The notes below the pieces were generated by a model. The model saw only the letters and a program-made list of their open reading frames with translations, searched no databases and was not told the DNA's origin. Source: Eulemur rufifrons (Eukaryota; Chordata; Mammalia; Primates; Lemuridae). From it: DNA of 64,000 bases. The stretch is from positions 87,679,114 to 87,743,113 of the forward strand of contig NC_090984.1 of assembly GCF_041146395.1 (NCBI RefSeq). The letters run 5' to 3'. Shown piece by piece: positions 1 to 12,454 of this stretch; position 1 is the first letter of the stretch, and every line of letters starts with the position of its first letter. A program made the translations under genes and the position numbers.

Positions 1-1440
1 AAAGGAAATCTTCTTAATGGGCAGAACTGGAAATACAACTCTCAGTGGCTCACTGTGTATGGAGGAAGAAGTGGTCTGAGATATGGATATATCTATACTT
101 CTGGCCAGGGGCAAATGGCTTGGCTGGTTGGTCAGAAATCAGGAAGGAGAAAGAATGAAAGAGTATAGATGAGAAAGTCTGGAGAAAAGGCATGTGAATA
201 CACCTGTGAAAGTCTCACATCAATGCCCATCAGGGAGCAGAGGAGACATGCTCCATGCCGGCAGGGATGAGAGTTCTCTGTGGACCCATAGAGATGGCTT
301 CCCTCACCAAGTCTGATCTAGCCATTTCACTATTAAAAGTGACCTGCTAGCAAAAATAAATAAATAAATAAATAAATAAAAGGCCTGACACAGAGTCCTT
401 CATAGAGCACTATCGCTGTCAGAGATGGGTCAGCCACTTGATTGCATGGGACCACTTCTACTCTGAACAGGACTGTGAGTTGTCCCCAGTGGAACTGACG
501 TGTATTCTGAACGTGAGTTTGCCTTCCTACCCTCAGTGCGTCTGCCAGCCCTGCCATCCCAAGGCTTAGAAAATGTCTGATCTATGTGCCTGGTATCATG
601 CACAACATTGCCTCGGACCAAGGAACCCAATTTGTGGTGAAGAAGTTGGGCAAGTGTATGCATGACCACGTGATCTTCTGGTCTTAACACCATCTGACAG
701 AATGGTATAAATGGCTTGTTAAAGGCCCAGCTAAGGCACCAGCTCAGGCACACTATCCCATGAGGTTGAAGCACTGCCCTCCAAAATAGTGTTCATGTGC
801 CAAACCCAAGGTTGACATAATAGCTAGAAACACTAGTAAAGGAATTAAGAGGTAGAAGTAGTTGGGCCTCTATTACCGTACTATGGTGACCCATTTATAG
901 AATTTAGGTTTCCTCACCCTGCAAACCTAGGCTCTCTCAAAATATGCACCCTGATTCCCTAAATTGGAAATCAGGGGACATGGTATACGTCCCAGTGAAT
1001 TTGAAGCTGAGACTACCTCTTGGTCTTCTTGTTCTCCTCTTGCCTACAAACGAATGGACAAAGAGAGAAGGTACTGTACTGAGAGGGTAAATAACACTGA
1101 TCACCAGAGGGAGCAAGGGCGGCTACCATACAACGGGAGCGTGGAGGAGTATGTCTGTGATCCAGGGGATTCATGTGGCATCTCTTGCTTCTATTATTGG
1201 TGATATTGCACACAAACAATTGGAACAACCATGACTGGACAAAAGTAAGTCAGATAAGGGATCAACCTCTCAGAGATGAACATCTGGGTCACCCTACCAG
1301 GAAAGCAACCTACACCAATTGAAGGCTGGCTAAGAGTGAGGGAAATGTAATATGGGTCACAGCAGTGGGAAGTGATGGCTGTCCATGATGACCTCTGACA
1401 CACCACAGCAGCAGAGGCCACCGCTCGTTCTACTAACCCC
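1..1440 (+). pseudogene. Decayed ERV-L-type retroviral pol (RNase H, integrase, dUTPase-like remnants)
   Basis: An old endogenous retrovirus, cut by the window edge. An integrase core is readable around 400-800: the second catalytic aspartate sits in DQGTQF at 616-633, and the same frame hits a TAA stop at 685-687. A second block (about 960-1210) resembles the dUTPase-like domain that ERV-L elements carry after integrase. Positions 1-330 weakly resemble the RNase H end and are interrupted by stops. Multiple stops and frameshifts show it is dead. The dUTPase position after integrase is what favours class III (ERV-L) over other classes. A 3' LTR follows. An AAAT microsatellite (352-380) has grown inside it. 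Confidence 0.65.
352..380 (+). repeat. (AAAT)n microsatellite
   Basis: About seven AAAT units in tandem. It lies inside the retroviral pol remnant and is not preceded by a recognisable SINE body, so it arose by expansion and not as an Alu tail. Confidence 0.9.
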
Positions 1441-1534
1441 TCATATTAAGTCTCTGCAGATATTGTAGCTGGCTGACATTTGAAGGATACTCTGATAGAT
1501 GGAGCTTAATGTTGGAGGGAAAGGGAAGAAGACA

Positions 1535-2265
1535 AGTCAGTATGAGTAATGCAAGAGATGGACTGTACTGAACATGTTATTTTCTCTCAGCCCAAATTCT
1601 TACTCCAGCTGCTGTCACAGGGACTGGTTCCACATTGGCTTCAACCAATATCATGCAGGAACAACATGGAAGCTACTCTGAAGCTACTGGCCATGCAAAG
1701 AAATCTACTCAGCATTCATACATGTACACCCCAGAAGTACAGGGAAGTTAATGCCCACGTGGTTTACCCTTGACCAATGTGGGAGCGAAATTGATAGATA
1801 AAGGCTTCTTCCTTTTGCCCCAAGAAGCCAGCTCTAAGATGCATTTCCCAAGGTTCCTCAGAAGTGTCTTCAGGACTGAGTGGCAATCACCAATAGCAGC
1901 AGCCAACTCTTTAATACCTCTGGCTTTCCCAATGATGTGCTGGAGCCAGCTTATACTGACTCATGAGAGCCAATTGTGCACATTTTCCCAGCTCCACATT
2001 CGGTGATGTCCCATGGAAACTGGCCATGGTAGGAGCATTTGTACCATGAGGAATGGTAAATGTCACAAATCAAAGTGATCGCCTTTTTTCCAGAAAGCTG
2101 GCTGATAAGCATTTACCAACATGCCACTGCTTTCTTTCCTTCATCCCTCACTCTGTTCCTGATGCCTGCTTTCTCCAATTCCATTACCAAATAAACTACC
2201 TGCACATAAGCCTTTTTGTCAGACTCTGCTTTCACAAGAGTCTAGGCTGAGACAAATATGTCCCT
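1535..2265 (+). mobile_element. Probable ERV-L-type 3' LTR
   Basis: It follows the pol remnant in the same orientation and is preceded by a purine-rich tract (GGAGGGAAAGGGAAGAAGA, 1515-1533) in the place of a polypurine tract. Near its right end it has an AATAAA (2189-2194), and the last 40 bp end in a CTGCTTTCAC...CTAGGCTGAGACA-like terminus typical of ERV-L LTR ends. Exact ends are uncertain because no clean TG...CA pair or target duplication is visible. Confidence 0.5.
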
Positions 2266-2825
2266 CAGAATGTTGTTATGAGTTTTAAATGGGATTGTAT
2301 TGTAACAATACTACTATGGCCAAGACTAAACAGCCTAGATCTAGAAAAATACACTCACCTTAGATGGTTTTATTTTTCTTGTTGTCTCCTAAGGACAGTG
2401 AGATCAAGATACTTGGAATTTCAACTGCCAGGTATCCCCAGGCAGGAAACAAGGTGGGTGTTAGGATGGAGGCCACAGGGACTTCCTCCAGTGTTGGTGC
2501 CTAAACAGGGGGACTCAGAAAGGCAGAGAGAGAAATGTTCCAGTGGTTTCCTGGGCCTGCAGCATCTCTGAGCTGTTAGCCTGTTCCATCCTTCCAGCTT
2601 CTCTGTCAGCTATTATTCCAGCCGCAGCAAGGAGTAGCACAAGGAACCTGAGCTGATTTCCATTGGTCTTGGTAGAGGGCTGATTTCAAGAATAGCAAGT
2701 AGCTGACTTTGAAACCCCTTCTGACCTTCCCACCTGGTTTTGTGGGCGTATGTCTGAAGAAAATGTCTAGCTGTGTATTTGTATATGTATGTGGTTTAGG
2801 TTAAGAAAGCTATATCCCTAAAGCT
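2266..2825. other. Intergenic stretch, nothing recognised
   Basis: No gene, RNA gene or confident repeat seen between the LTR and the hAT element at 2826. Confidence 0.5.
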
Positions 2826-3027
2826 GCACTGTCCAAAATGTACCTACTAGCCACGCATGATTAGTATTTAAATTAATTAAAATGAAATCAAATTTTAAAT
2901 TCTGTTCCAAAGTCAACTAGCCACACGTCAAGTACTAAATAGCCACATGTGGCTAGTGGCTGCCATATTGGACCACATAGATAAAAACCACATTTCCATC
3001 ATCACAGAAAATTCTTTTGGACAGTGC
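2826..3027 (+). mobile_element. hAT-Charlie MITE (MER3/MER5-like), copy 1
   Basis: Perfect 9-bp terminal inverted repeats: GCACTGTCC at 2826-2834 and GGACAGTGC at 3019-3027. The body contains the internal palindrome TAGCCACATGTGGCTA (2940-2955), a hallmark of this non-autonomous hAT family. It has no coding capacity. A second copy lies in the opposite orientation at 9837-10016. Confidence 0.8.
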
Positions 3028-3289
3028 TTTGTAGCACTTGGATGCCAGGCCTAGAGTAGCGTGGAACAACCATAGCTGAATGTATCAATGGGAATACATT
3101 CCCTACACACCTCTGAGATCTCTTCTCAGACTGAAGCCCAGAATAGCCCTGGTGCTTGAGACCACCAGCGACACCTTGTGGCAGCAAAAGTAATAACAGT
3201 TAAAAGATCCCTTCTCAGGAGACTTGAGCTGGTTTCCTGTTCTCTGAGCGTGTGTAACCAGAACACCCCATTGTGCTCGAGAAGAATTA

Positions 3290-3445
3290 TAACATTTATT
3301 GATCATTTCCCATGCAGCAGGGACTGTGATGGGTTTTTCACATGTAATTTCTCATCTAATCATAACAACTTTATGAAAGCAGTGCTATTGATACTATTCC
3401 CATTTTAGAGATGAAGTAACTGAGGCTCAGGGAGACTAGTTTGAG
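3290..3445 (-). mobile_element. MIR SINE
   Basis: The segment reads as the reverse complement of MIR: a TTTATTGA start, TTCTCATCTAATCATAACAACTT, then CCCATTTTAGAGATGAAGTAACTGAGGCTCAGGGAGA-type sequence. Old and diverged. Confidence 0.8.
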
Positions 3446-3535
3446 CTCATTAGTGTGAGGCTGGGAAAAGGGCTGTTCCTGTGCACGTAGAAGGGATTTC
3501 ATAGCCGTGAAACTTGAATATTAAAAGAAATATGG

Positions 3536-3775
3536 AAGTTCGTGACCAGTCTGGCAATATAGTGAGACCTCCATCTCTACAAAAAATTTAAAAATTAGCC
3601 AGCTGTGGTGGTGTGCATCTGTAGTCCCTGCTACTCAGGAGACTGAGACAGGAGGATTGCTTGCGCCCAGGAGTTCAAGGTTACAGTGAGCTATGATCTC
3701 ACCACTGCAATCCACCTGGGCTATGGAGTGAGACCCTGTCTCTAAAAAAAAAATAAAATAAATTTTTAAAAAAGG
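3536..3775 (+). mobile_element. Alu, old (AluJ-like), 5'-truncated
   Basis: Begins mid left arm (GTTCGTGACCAGTCTGG), has a central A-rich linker, a complete right arm (AGGAGTTCAAGGTTACAGTGAGC) and an A-rich tail containing AAAATAAA. It lacks the lengthened linker of the younger Alus in this window, so it belongs to an older layer. Confidence 0.88.
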
Positions 3776-3935
3776 AATATGACCTCATTCTTACCCCAAA
3801 ATAGTGAAGTAGGATATAGTAGGTACAAATACAGAGCACACGAAGAATGTTGTGACTGTTAATTTTCTTTGTCTATCTTTTTAGGGAGCTATCTTCCCGT
3901 CAAAATTTTATTATCCACAGCGGTAAACCAGACTT

Positions 3936-4300
<365 letters not shown>

Positions 4301-4312
4301 CCAGACTTCCTT

Positions 4313-7090
4313 GTTCGTAGATTCCTAACCCCAAATGAATACATTCAAAGACGGTACTTCAGCAAGATTGTATAGTATTGAAAAATAAATTCCATAGAAT
4401 TTGAAGTAATAAACTTGCTACAGGTTATATTATACACCATTTAAAAGAGTCAAAGCATGTCAATTCTGAGTTCATTTGGCAGCCATTTCAGAGCTTGTTT
4501 ATAAATGTTTAGCTAAGGAACAAAATTAGAGTATTACCTGCAAAAGTTTTTCAAGGTCTTTTTTTTTTTTTTTGCAACTCAGACACTGGCTGCTGCTGCA
4601 TGTCAAGTGCACTTCCTCGTGCTTCCACCACCTGTCAATCATTCTGAGTCCTTAATTAGGACTCTTCCAAGGAGACTCTGACATCCCAGAGAGTGATGCT
4701 TCCACACGGCTCCTCGCCCTCTTTCCCAGATCAAAATCCATGTCAGCAGACACGGTCAAAAGAGGCGCTTCCTACTTTTGGGGGAGACATTTTAGAGGGC
4801 AGATTTTTAAAGTGTGGGTGGGGAGATGGAGTGTGCTTTGGAAATGCTGAGTCGTGGGAAGCAACAGAAACTTGCTGTGCCTGACAAAATGGCTTCTGCA
4901 CCCCCTGCAGCCAGCACACTGAATGTTCAGGTGATGTTATATGGCCAAAAAGTTATACCGCCCCCTGAAAAGTATATACTCATCAAAAACAGAGCTGGAC
5001 CCTGCTGAAAGGGCTTCCAGGCACCAGCTGTGTCCACAGCTGTTCAGCTTCCCGACTTCCCTGATGAGCCAGCATTCTTGTCCTGGGCAAGAATTGCCCT
5101 ACATTGCATCTGATTCAGAAAAGCCAACAGGAGCCAAGGGGAGGGGTACGAACAAAAGAAAGGGCAGTGGGGCTAGCCAGAGAGAAGAGGAGCCAGATAA
5201 TAGTTTGGAGTGGGAAAAACATCGTGCTAGGGCTCAGAGGACAGGTGCTATGGTCCTGGTGGGGTCGCCAACCCCCTAGCCTGCTTTCTTAATTGAATGA
5301 CAGCCTTGCTTCTGGAGGACACATTGGCTACTGGGAAAGTCAGAGCACTACTGGGTGCCACCCCAAAGTTGTATGATCCTCACCTCCATCAAGTATTTTT
5401 GGAATCCTAACTCAGCCGGCCCCTTCCCCCTCTCCTTTGTTCCAGAGAATCTCTCTCTAGAGGCGCATTTCCTGCTTTCTCAGGAAGTAGCTGTCTAGTG
5501 GGTGCTACTGCTACAGCCACTGTCCCACCTGCAGGGTGGCCCTGGCGTCTCTTCTCAGTGGGAGAGGCAGGCTAGGAGATCCGCTGCAGAACCATGTGTT
5601 TCCGGGACAGTGTGAAGCTTGGCAGAGACAACAGGTTCTGATACTCAGATTGGAAGCGTCTGGATGCCTATTTCTGGGAAAGACAAAGAACAAGAAGACT
5701 GGGGGGAAGTCCCCAAACTCCACGGCTTGTCTCCAGCTCCTAGCGCAGGAGAAGGACCCAGAGCAGAACTGCCCAGGCCCTCGCCGGATGCCTGTCCACG
5801 TGCTCTCCAAATCAAGGCTGACCTCGCCAAACTGAGATGGAGGGCTTACACATTTTTAACATGGAAAATAAAAAGTCAACAAGTGTTGTTTCCAAAGCTT
5901 AATAAAGTAAAAATTCAAAATGGAATTTCTGTGATGGTTTCGACTATATAAAAATCATGCAGTCATCTGTGCAAGAACCAGAAGGAAACAAGGAAAAAAA
6001 TGAAATATTCACATTATAGGAGTAGTAGAGTGGTAAAGACGGCTTTCTCTTATTTCTTCTTTTCCTATTATAGCAGCTGTAACATTAAGAATAATTCAAC
6101 TAAGTGAAGCACTCTTTAACACTGGGCACCGCAGAAGAGCGTTCCATTTATGCCGTGGGGAGAGGCCTCACAGCAGACCCTCGGGGCTCCCCCTGGGCCT
6201 AGGACAGGCCACAAGAGCAGCATCTTTCCCCTCCTAGCAAGAGCCACAGGGGAAGATTGGGCCTCGGGTGACATCTGGTCAGTGTGATGACAACACGACC
6301 ACAGCATCCCCAGCATGTGACCGGATGCAGACCCCAGCTGGCTCCTGCCCCCCAGAGCTGTCGCTCTCAAGGCCACCCCACCAGAGGGAAGGACTGAGCT
6401 CTCGTCAACCTGTTTCCTCCTAAGACGCCAGCAGAGAAATTACTTCCTCCTACTTTGGGAAACGTTTAATTAGTCAAAACCTTCTCTGGCTGAATCCTAC
6501 TGACTGTGACAAATATATTTCTTGATTCATGCTACATTTTGAGCCAAACGGTAGTCACTTTCTGAACACTGGCCTTGACTCTATTTTGGGGTGAGAAGAG
6601 CAGCTGAAACCTCTGTGGCCTTCTCCTCACGAACCTCATGGGCTAGGAGAGTCTTTGTGCACTTCCACAGACATCCATGGATTTTAGGCTCTTGATCTCT
6701 TAAGTACTATTCATACACAGCCTCCCATGAAACAAAAGTATTGTGGTTGATATTTGGGGGGTTTAAACTAAGGGTTTCTTTTTCTGTTGTTTATTTTAAT
6801 TCCCAGATATTCTAAATCTGGAGTGGACCAAGAATCACTTTGTACACATTCTTTCTATAAAGAGGAAACTGTCATCTCTGGGTCCTTATTCAATCTCAGA
6901 TCCAAGAGGATTGCGAGTGGTCAGGCCAAGTTATGGGCCCAGCCTGGAGATTCCCTTCCCAAAAGGAAGGAAACGTGAGAAAAACTGTTCTGGGCAGCCC
7001 AAAGCCATCATTGTCTGAATCTGTGGTTTTGGCCAGTCCCAGACTCTCCATGAACATGCTAATTTGTCATTTCCTGGGGCAGGAAAGGGA
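4313..7090. other. Intergenic stretch, no gene recognised
   Basis: Contains a short poly(T) run (4560-4573) and several overlapping short open frames at 4693-5835 on both strands. None shows a family resemblance, a splice pattern or a codon bias that would support a gene. Confidence 0.5.
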
Positions 7091-7094
7091 TGCC

Positions 7095-7123
7095 CATCAC
7101 CACCACCACCACCACCACCACCA
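7095..7123 (+). repeat. (CAC)n trinucleotide repeat
   Basis: About nine CAC units, imperfect at the left end (CATCACCACC). Read in frame this gives a polyhistidine run, but no gene surrounds it. Confidence 0.9.
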
Positions 7124-7509
7124 GGGTACTGCTCACCCCAGAGCACTGAGTCTATAAATAAAGCTGGTCATCTCCCTCAGATGGGCTAAGCTTTCATCTA
7201 TCTTGACATACTGAGTATCAGTGAGAATAAAAACAAGAGTAAGGAAGAAGAGAGAATGCCACTGCCACCTCCTCTGACTCAGTATATTTATTACTCACCA
7301 GTTGTGATTAGGAGTTGACACGTATGACCAGACACAGCCTAACTGCATTACTCTGCAACAATGAACTTTCTCGACCTAGGGGGCAGAGCAATGCTCTGCC
7401 TATAGACTTCTTAGAATCAGTATGATGGTCTGCAAAAGAAGTGTTCCTTCCTGCACCCCAAGTGGTCACCTTTGATGTAGTAATAGCTGACCACAGTGGA
7501 GCGTGGAGC

Positions 7510-7655
7510 ACGGACCAGACACTGTGCTCAGAGCCTTATATGCACCACCTCATTTACTGTTTACAACAATCCTGCTAGGCAAATGCCATTACTATTAGCA
7601 TTCCCATTTTACAGATGGGAACACTAAGGCTTATTGAAGCTGCACTAGTAACCTG
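7510..7655 (-). mobile_element. MIR SINE
   Basis: Reverse-complement MIR: ACACTGTGCTCAGAGCC, then CCTCATTTACTGTTTACAACAATCCTG and CCCATTTTACAGATGGG. The best preserved part is the MIR core-to-3' half. Confidence 0.85.
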
Positions 7656-7659
7656 AATT

Positions 7660-9230
7660 TGACTCTCCATATCCATTCTGCTCCCTTCTCAGTATGCTTT
7701 GTGCCCCTGGGAGACTGGCCTTCGTGCCTGCACCAACAGGGCCTTTTTGCCCTGTGGTTCCAGTTGAGCTGGGCCAAGGGGAGGCACTGGTTTGAACGGG
7801 GAAGTCAGGAGAAGAGAGGTGTGGGCATTTATCCCCCTCCTCCCTCCCCGTCTGGCCAGTTGTGCCAGTGGCTGCATTCCTCCTGTTGGGCCACCTCTCA
7901 CACTAGAGCTCTCCCTGGGTTCAGAAAACTCTGTTCCTGCCCTTGTCTCTTCAGGCAAAAAGGCTTCCCCTGCTGTTAGTCCATAGAGACTCACCATCTC
8001 TCACTGGTTACCTTAACCTTCCCACACCTCTGAAAATTGTCCCTTTGTTAAACTCTCTGCAGTTAAGTTCTTTGACAATATCACCTCTTTCCTGCCAGGA
8101 CCCTTAGCTGTGGCAGAAACTGAATTTCTTGCTCCAGTTAGCACAGCTAAATATGGTAAAGCTGGGATTAGGAATCTTGGCAGCCTGACTCCAGAACTCA
8201 CATTTAAATCACTATCTACATTGCACCAAATAAGGCCACCAATGATAGAGGGAAAGGAGTCTAGCTCCTAATTTCAAATCCTCTGTCCTTTCTCAGATGC
8301 AGCCAACTAGGCAAATATGGTTCACATCAGGGCTATGTCCTGGGCCTCAGTTTCCCCTTAGACTATCAAGGTCACCCCCATGTCCCCCAGAATGGTCAGG
8401 GCCATTGTGAGAATGACCTGTCTAGAGGCCTAGGAGCGCAGCAGGGCCAGGCACATTCTCTCACTTGCTACCCAGAAGTTAACTGAATGCAATCATCCCT
8501 ACAACGGGATCTAGACAGTGGCCTATGCCACCTAACCCAGACCAACGTAAGCAGAGCCTCTGGGGGCAGGGCCTGGGTGGGTTAGTTCTAAAAGCTCCTC
8601 AGGTAAGTCCAATGTGTGTGCAGGTTTGAAACTATCATGCTAAACTTCAGGCAGCCGTGCAAATGTGAGTTATTTTCATCATGACGTTTTCCTCCCAAGC
8701 CTGTGGTGAAACGAGCAGTGCCCTTTCCTTCTCATCAGGAAAGGGAGTGGGGAGAGGAGGGGGTTGTCATGTTTAAAAGTGGTGGAATATTTTATAGTGT
8801 CTGAAACTGATCCATGAATACTTCTAAGGCACGTTGCCTCAGGCACGAAGCAGCAGACTAGCTGGCATATTCTACAGGTTTTTAAAATGTGGAGAGGTCT
8901 CAAGTCATCCGAGTCATGCATGCTCTGATTAATAAATCCTTTGAAATGGGCCATCTTAAAACACACACATATCCTTATATATCACGCAGCAATGAGCTTC
9001 TACTTGCCTGCCATTGGAGCCCCATCAAAAATTCCTCGATGTTCAGCTTCCATTTGTCCCCTCCCAGTGAAGGCAAGCTAGACATGAGCTTGAGAACGAT
9101 CTCAGACTTCCCATTGTCTTGCCGCCTTCTCTCTTCCCATTCCTGCCTTTTCTGTCTCTTCAACTGACTGGCTGTGGGACTCAGGCTAGTGAGGTCATCT
9201 TTGTGAGCTTTCATTTCTTCATCTGCCGAG
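7660..9230. other. Intergenic stretch, no gene recognised
   Basis: Unique-looking sequence with overlapping short frames on both strands (for example 7659-7997) and no recognised domain. The part near 9100-9232 weakly resembles the 5' half of MIR. Confidence 0.5.
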
Positions 9231-9234
9231 TCCG

Positions 9235-9415
9235 TGGTTCTCCAGGTGTGGTCCCCAGACCAGCAGCACCACCATCACCTGAAAGCGCGTTGGAAACGCA
9301 AATTCTCCAGCCCCACCCAGACCTGCTGAGTGAGAAACTCTGTGGGTGACTCAGCAGTCTTAAGCAGCCCTCCAAGTGATTCTAATGCACGCTAAATTTA
9401 AAAACTGTTGTTCTC
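9235..9415 (-). mobile_element. hAT-Charlie MITE (MER5/MER20-like)
   Basis: Contains the family signature GTGTGGTCCCCAGACCAGCA and ATCACCTGAAAGCG, then CCCCACCCAGACCTGCTGAG and a CCAAGTGATTCTAATGCAC end. Non-coding. Three similar copies occur at 21190, 45955 and 55195. Confidence 0.7.
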
Positions 9416-9429
9416 AAATATTGTTAGGA

Positions 9430-9815
9430 AGCTGCTCTCTCGCTAACCTCCTTGTATAGTGTCTTTGGATGTCCAGTTTCCTCCCCCAGATATGCAAAGC
9501 CCTCACTCTGTCTACTCCCCTGCCCCTTTTCCTAAGACTTTTGCACCTGCTGTTCTTTCTGCCTTGCATGCTCTTCCCAATGGCTTCTTCACATCTTTCA
9601 GGTGACCACACTGTATAATGTAGGTATCTCCTAATATTCTTTACCCCAGCACACTGTGTACTTTCTTTATAAGACTAATTACCATCTATTATCATCTTAT
9701 TTATTTGCATATTTTCATCTCTATCTCCCCCTCACATAAATGTAGGCTCATGAAGTAGGGACAGTATCTGTTTATTTGCTGCATCCCAGAACTTAATAGT
9801 ATGTCCAGCGTGGCC
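9430..9815 (+). mobile_element. LINE-2 3' end
   Basis: Matches the pattern of L2 3' sequence: TTTTGCACCTGCTGTTCTTTC, TGCATGCTCTTCCC, then a CTTTATAAGACTAATTACC block and GTAGGCTCATGAAGTAGGGA followed by the closing GCATCCCAGAACTTAATAG. Diverged. Confidence 0.65.
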
Positions 9816-9836
9816 AGTTCTTTCTCTGTGATGATA

Positions 9837-10016
9837 GAAATGTTCTATATCCACTTTGTCCAATTTGCTAACTGCTAGCCACATGTGGTGACTATCTGGG
9901 CACTTGAAATGATGCTAGTATGACTAAGAAACTAAATTTACAATTTTAATTTAATTTTAATTAATTCGAATTTCAGTAGCCATGTGTGGCTACTTCCAAC
10001 TATACTGAACAGTGCA
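9837..10016 (-). mobile_element. hAT-Charlie MITE (MER3/MER5-like), copy 2, inverted relative to copy 1
   Basis: Carries GAAATGTTCTATATCCACTTTGTCC, CTAGCCACATGTGG, a TTTAATTTAATTTTAATTAATT core and an end reading CTGAACAGTGCAG. It matches the reverse complement of the element at 2826-3027. The terminal repeats are eroded. Confidence 0.72.
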
Positions 10017-10489
10017 GCTGTAGACACTCAACAAAATAAGTGTATTGAACAAATGACTAAATCTCTTATTAAAAGCACAAAGAATATGATTTTAAAAAAT
10101 TGACATGGTCGGCCTATAATACTTTCATTGACTCCGATTAGTATAACCACCTTGTCTGCTAAAAATTTGCTTTTTACTCTACTTTACGTAGGAACTGTCT
10201 TCTTTTTTTCAATGAAATTGTTTTCGAGTTGCAACCAGCATTGTGGCAGAAATTTTTAGCTGGGAGGTGAGAAGGAAAATGTAAAAATCAGGCTCGTTAA
10301 ATTGGCCTTGAAGGTAAAATTGAGTTATTCCTTTTATAGGAGGTTTGGGATGGAAGGACCAGAAGGAATGATCCATGATCTCTTCCTGCTTTTAATGGAC
10401 TCTGCTTCTAGGCCTGGCAAGGATGCCTAGAAACTCTGGAACTGCAGAGGATGGGGGAACTGGTTTTCCTCTTCAGCAGAGGAAATATG

Positions 10490-10665
10490 GTGAGGTGGAA
10501 GGGAAATAACACAATCAAAAGCACTTGGATTACAAGTCATCTTGGAAAGTTACTTAGCCTCTCTGAGCCTCAACTTCCTGATCTATAAAATGGAGATAAT
10601 ACCTTCCATCTCACATGGCTAAATATGCCAAATGCTTGGCATGCAGAACGTGTTAGTTCCCTTCT
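10490..10665 (+). mobile_element. MIR SINE
   Basis: Forward MIR: AAGTTACTTAGCCTCTCTGAG, then CTTCCTGATCTATAAAATGG and AGATAATACCTTCC. The tRNA-derived 5' part is poorly preserved. Confidence 0.85.
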
Positions 10666-11200
10666 TTCACAGCCAAAAACTTTACAAGTCCCAGGAGAAA
10701 TCTATCTCATGGAAAAGTTTTTTTCCTCTCTCTAAAATATCCCCACTCCCTGTACTTTTTGAACACAGTCAACTTTCACTTCGCTTAACCTTATCCTAAC
10801 CCTATTTTGCCTATTCCTCTGTCTTTAAGACTCCTAGATATATAATTTTACACTTTGGGGAATAGTCATCATTATTTTGGTTAATGCTGGATGATTTGAC
10901 ATACTGTAATCCCTTTTATCAGAAGTACTGGAATATATTCATAGCCCACACTTACTTTTCTTTAAAATAAAAGATAGGCTAAAAATGAGATCCAAGGATC
11001 CTTCCAGCTCTAAAATTGCTATATCCTCTGGTTACAGAGTTTCTAACAAGGAAGCATGTGGCCTAAATGTGTCATCTTCATTATTAGAAATATCATAGTA
11101 CTAAATTGGGCTCTGATGTCCCAAAATATTCCTGCAGTTTAATACCAGCTTACAGTTTCTTCTCTTGCTTTGTACCCCAACTTGTCTGCTGTCTCTCTCT
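10666..11200. other. Intergenic stretch, nothing recognised
   Basis: AT-rich, no gene or confident repeat identified. Confidence 0.5.
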
Positions 11201-11820
11201 GCCTTAGTCTAGGTCTCCCAAAAAACAGAACCTGAGGCAGAAGCTTAAACACAGTAGTTTGTTTTGAAATGTGATCTCAGGGACCCAAAGTATAGGCTGG
11301 AGGCATGAACAGTGAAAAAGGGAAAGAATTTGCAAGGATGCATTATCAAGTTTGCCACTGTTACAGGTGACTGGTCCTGCAGGATTTCTGGGGAGACTTA
11401 TAAATTGCAACTCAAAACTGTTTGCCTGGGAGAAGAAAAAGAAATGCAGTTATTCATCAGTCCTCATCTCTACTGGTCAAGCGTGGCCTCGGCCTCACAG
11501 ATATCAACTTCCTCACACTTCTGAGTTGTGCATGGCTGCGTGTTGATCTGGTTCCCCTAGTGTGGTGTCAGGACATTCCAGCATCAGAGAAGAGAGCCAC
11601 AGGGCAAGGCTAGTCTCTGTCAGGCTGCACCTGTGCAAAGCTGACTGCTACCTGCACAGACCTGGTAACCACAGAAATGACATGAGCAAGAGGATCTGGA
11701 GTGGTACAGAAGGAGGTACAATCTATTTCTTGTGCTTATTTTTTGTGCCTTTCTTTAAGTTCACTCTATCACAGAATCCTCTTCAAGCAGCCATAATCTC
11801 TGCAAAGAATTAATTTCAGA
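11200..11820. mobile_element. Possible ancient LTR fragment
   Basis: The texture resembles old ERVL/MLT2-type LTRs (AAAACAGAACCTGAGGCAGAAGC, GTGATCTCAGGGACCC). Its end (GGATCTGGAGTGGTACAGAAGG) resembles the end of the block at 12460-12910. No LTR ends, poly(A) signal or target duplication could be fixed. Confidence 0.3.
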
Positions 11821-12305
11821 TGGTTAATGAAAGAAGTTCCACTTGCTGCTGTTTCTGCTGATCCCAAGACCATAATATTCTTCATCTCCCTCTTCTACCA
11901 CCCATTTTAGACTTCTCTCACCCTTTACCAGTATCTTGCCTGGTCGAAGTTGCTTGAAGGGTGACTTGGAGTATTAGAGTTTCAGCACAATCCACTGACA
12001 CACTTCAATATAAACCCTCTGACTTTCACATTCTTTGTGTTGATAATTGACTGACTTCAGCCTGTCATTTTCTTCATTTTATTTTTTCAAAGACTTCAAA
12101 GCAGTCTAAACACACCAGCCAAATCGATCCTTATGATTACCATTGCTCCCCTACTATTTTAGGGACCACAGTTATCACACAACCCAATGCTTTGCATTCT
12201 GCCTGCACCTCGTCTCAATCCACCGCAGGTCAGAGTCTCAGCAATTAAGACGCTGCTGGCCAGGTGTCACCACTCTACCGACCTCCAACAATAGAGGGAA
12301 AAAAA

Positions 12306-12451
12306 TACAGACTTATTTTTCTTGTTATTATTCCCTAAACAACACAGTATAACTATTTATGTAGTATTTACATTGTGTTAGGTATTATAAGTAACCTAGA
12401 GATGATTTTAAGTATAAGGGAGGATGGCATAGGTTATATGCAAATGCTGCA
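12306..12451 (+). mobile_element. MER2 (Tigger-type) MITE fragment
   Basis: Internal part of the same element seen complete at 13668-13993: ATTCCCTAAACAACACAG, TTTACATTGTGTTAGG, AGAGATGATTTTAAGTATAAGG, GCATAGGTTATATGC. Both termini are missing. Confidence 0.85.
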
Positions 12452-12454
12452 ATG

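Noticed and set aside
5511..5951. Overlapping open frames on both strands as a possible small gene
   Set aside because: Frames overlap in four registers in GC-richer sequence, with no recognisable domain and no CpG-island-like promoter nearby.
6933..7157. Open frame with a polyhistidine run
   Set aside because: The histidines come from a (CAC)n microsatellite; nothing else in the frame suggests a protein.
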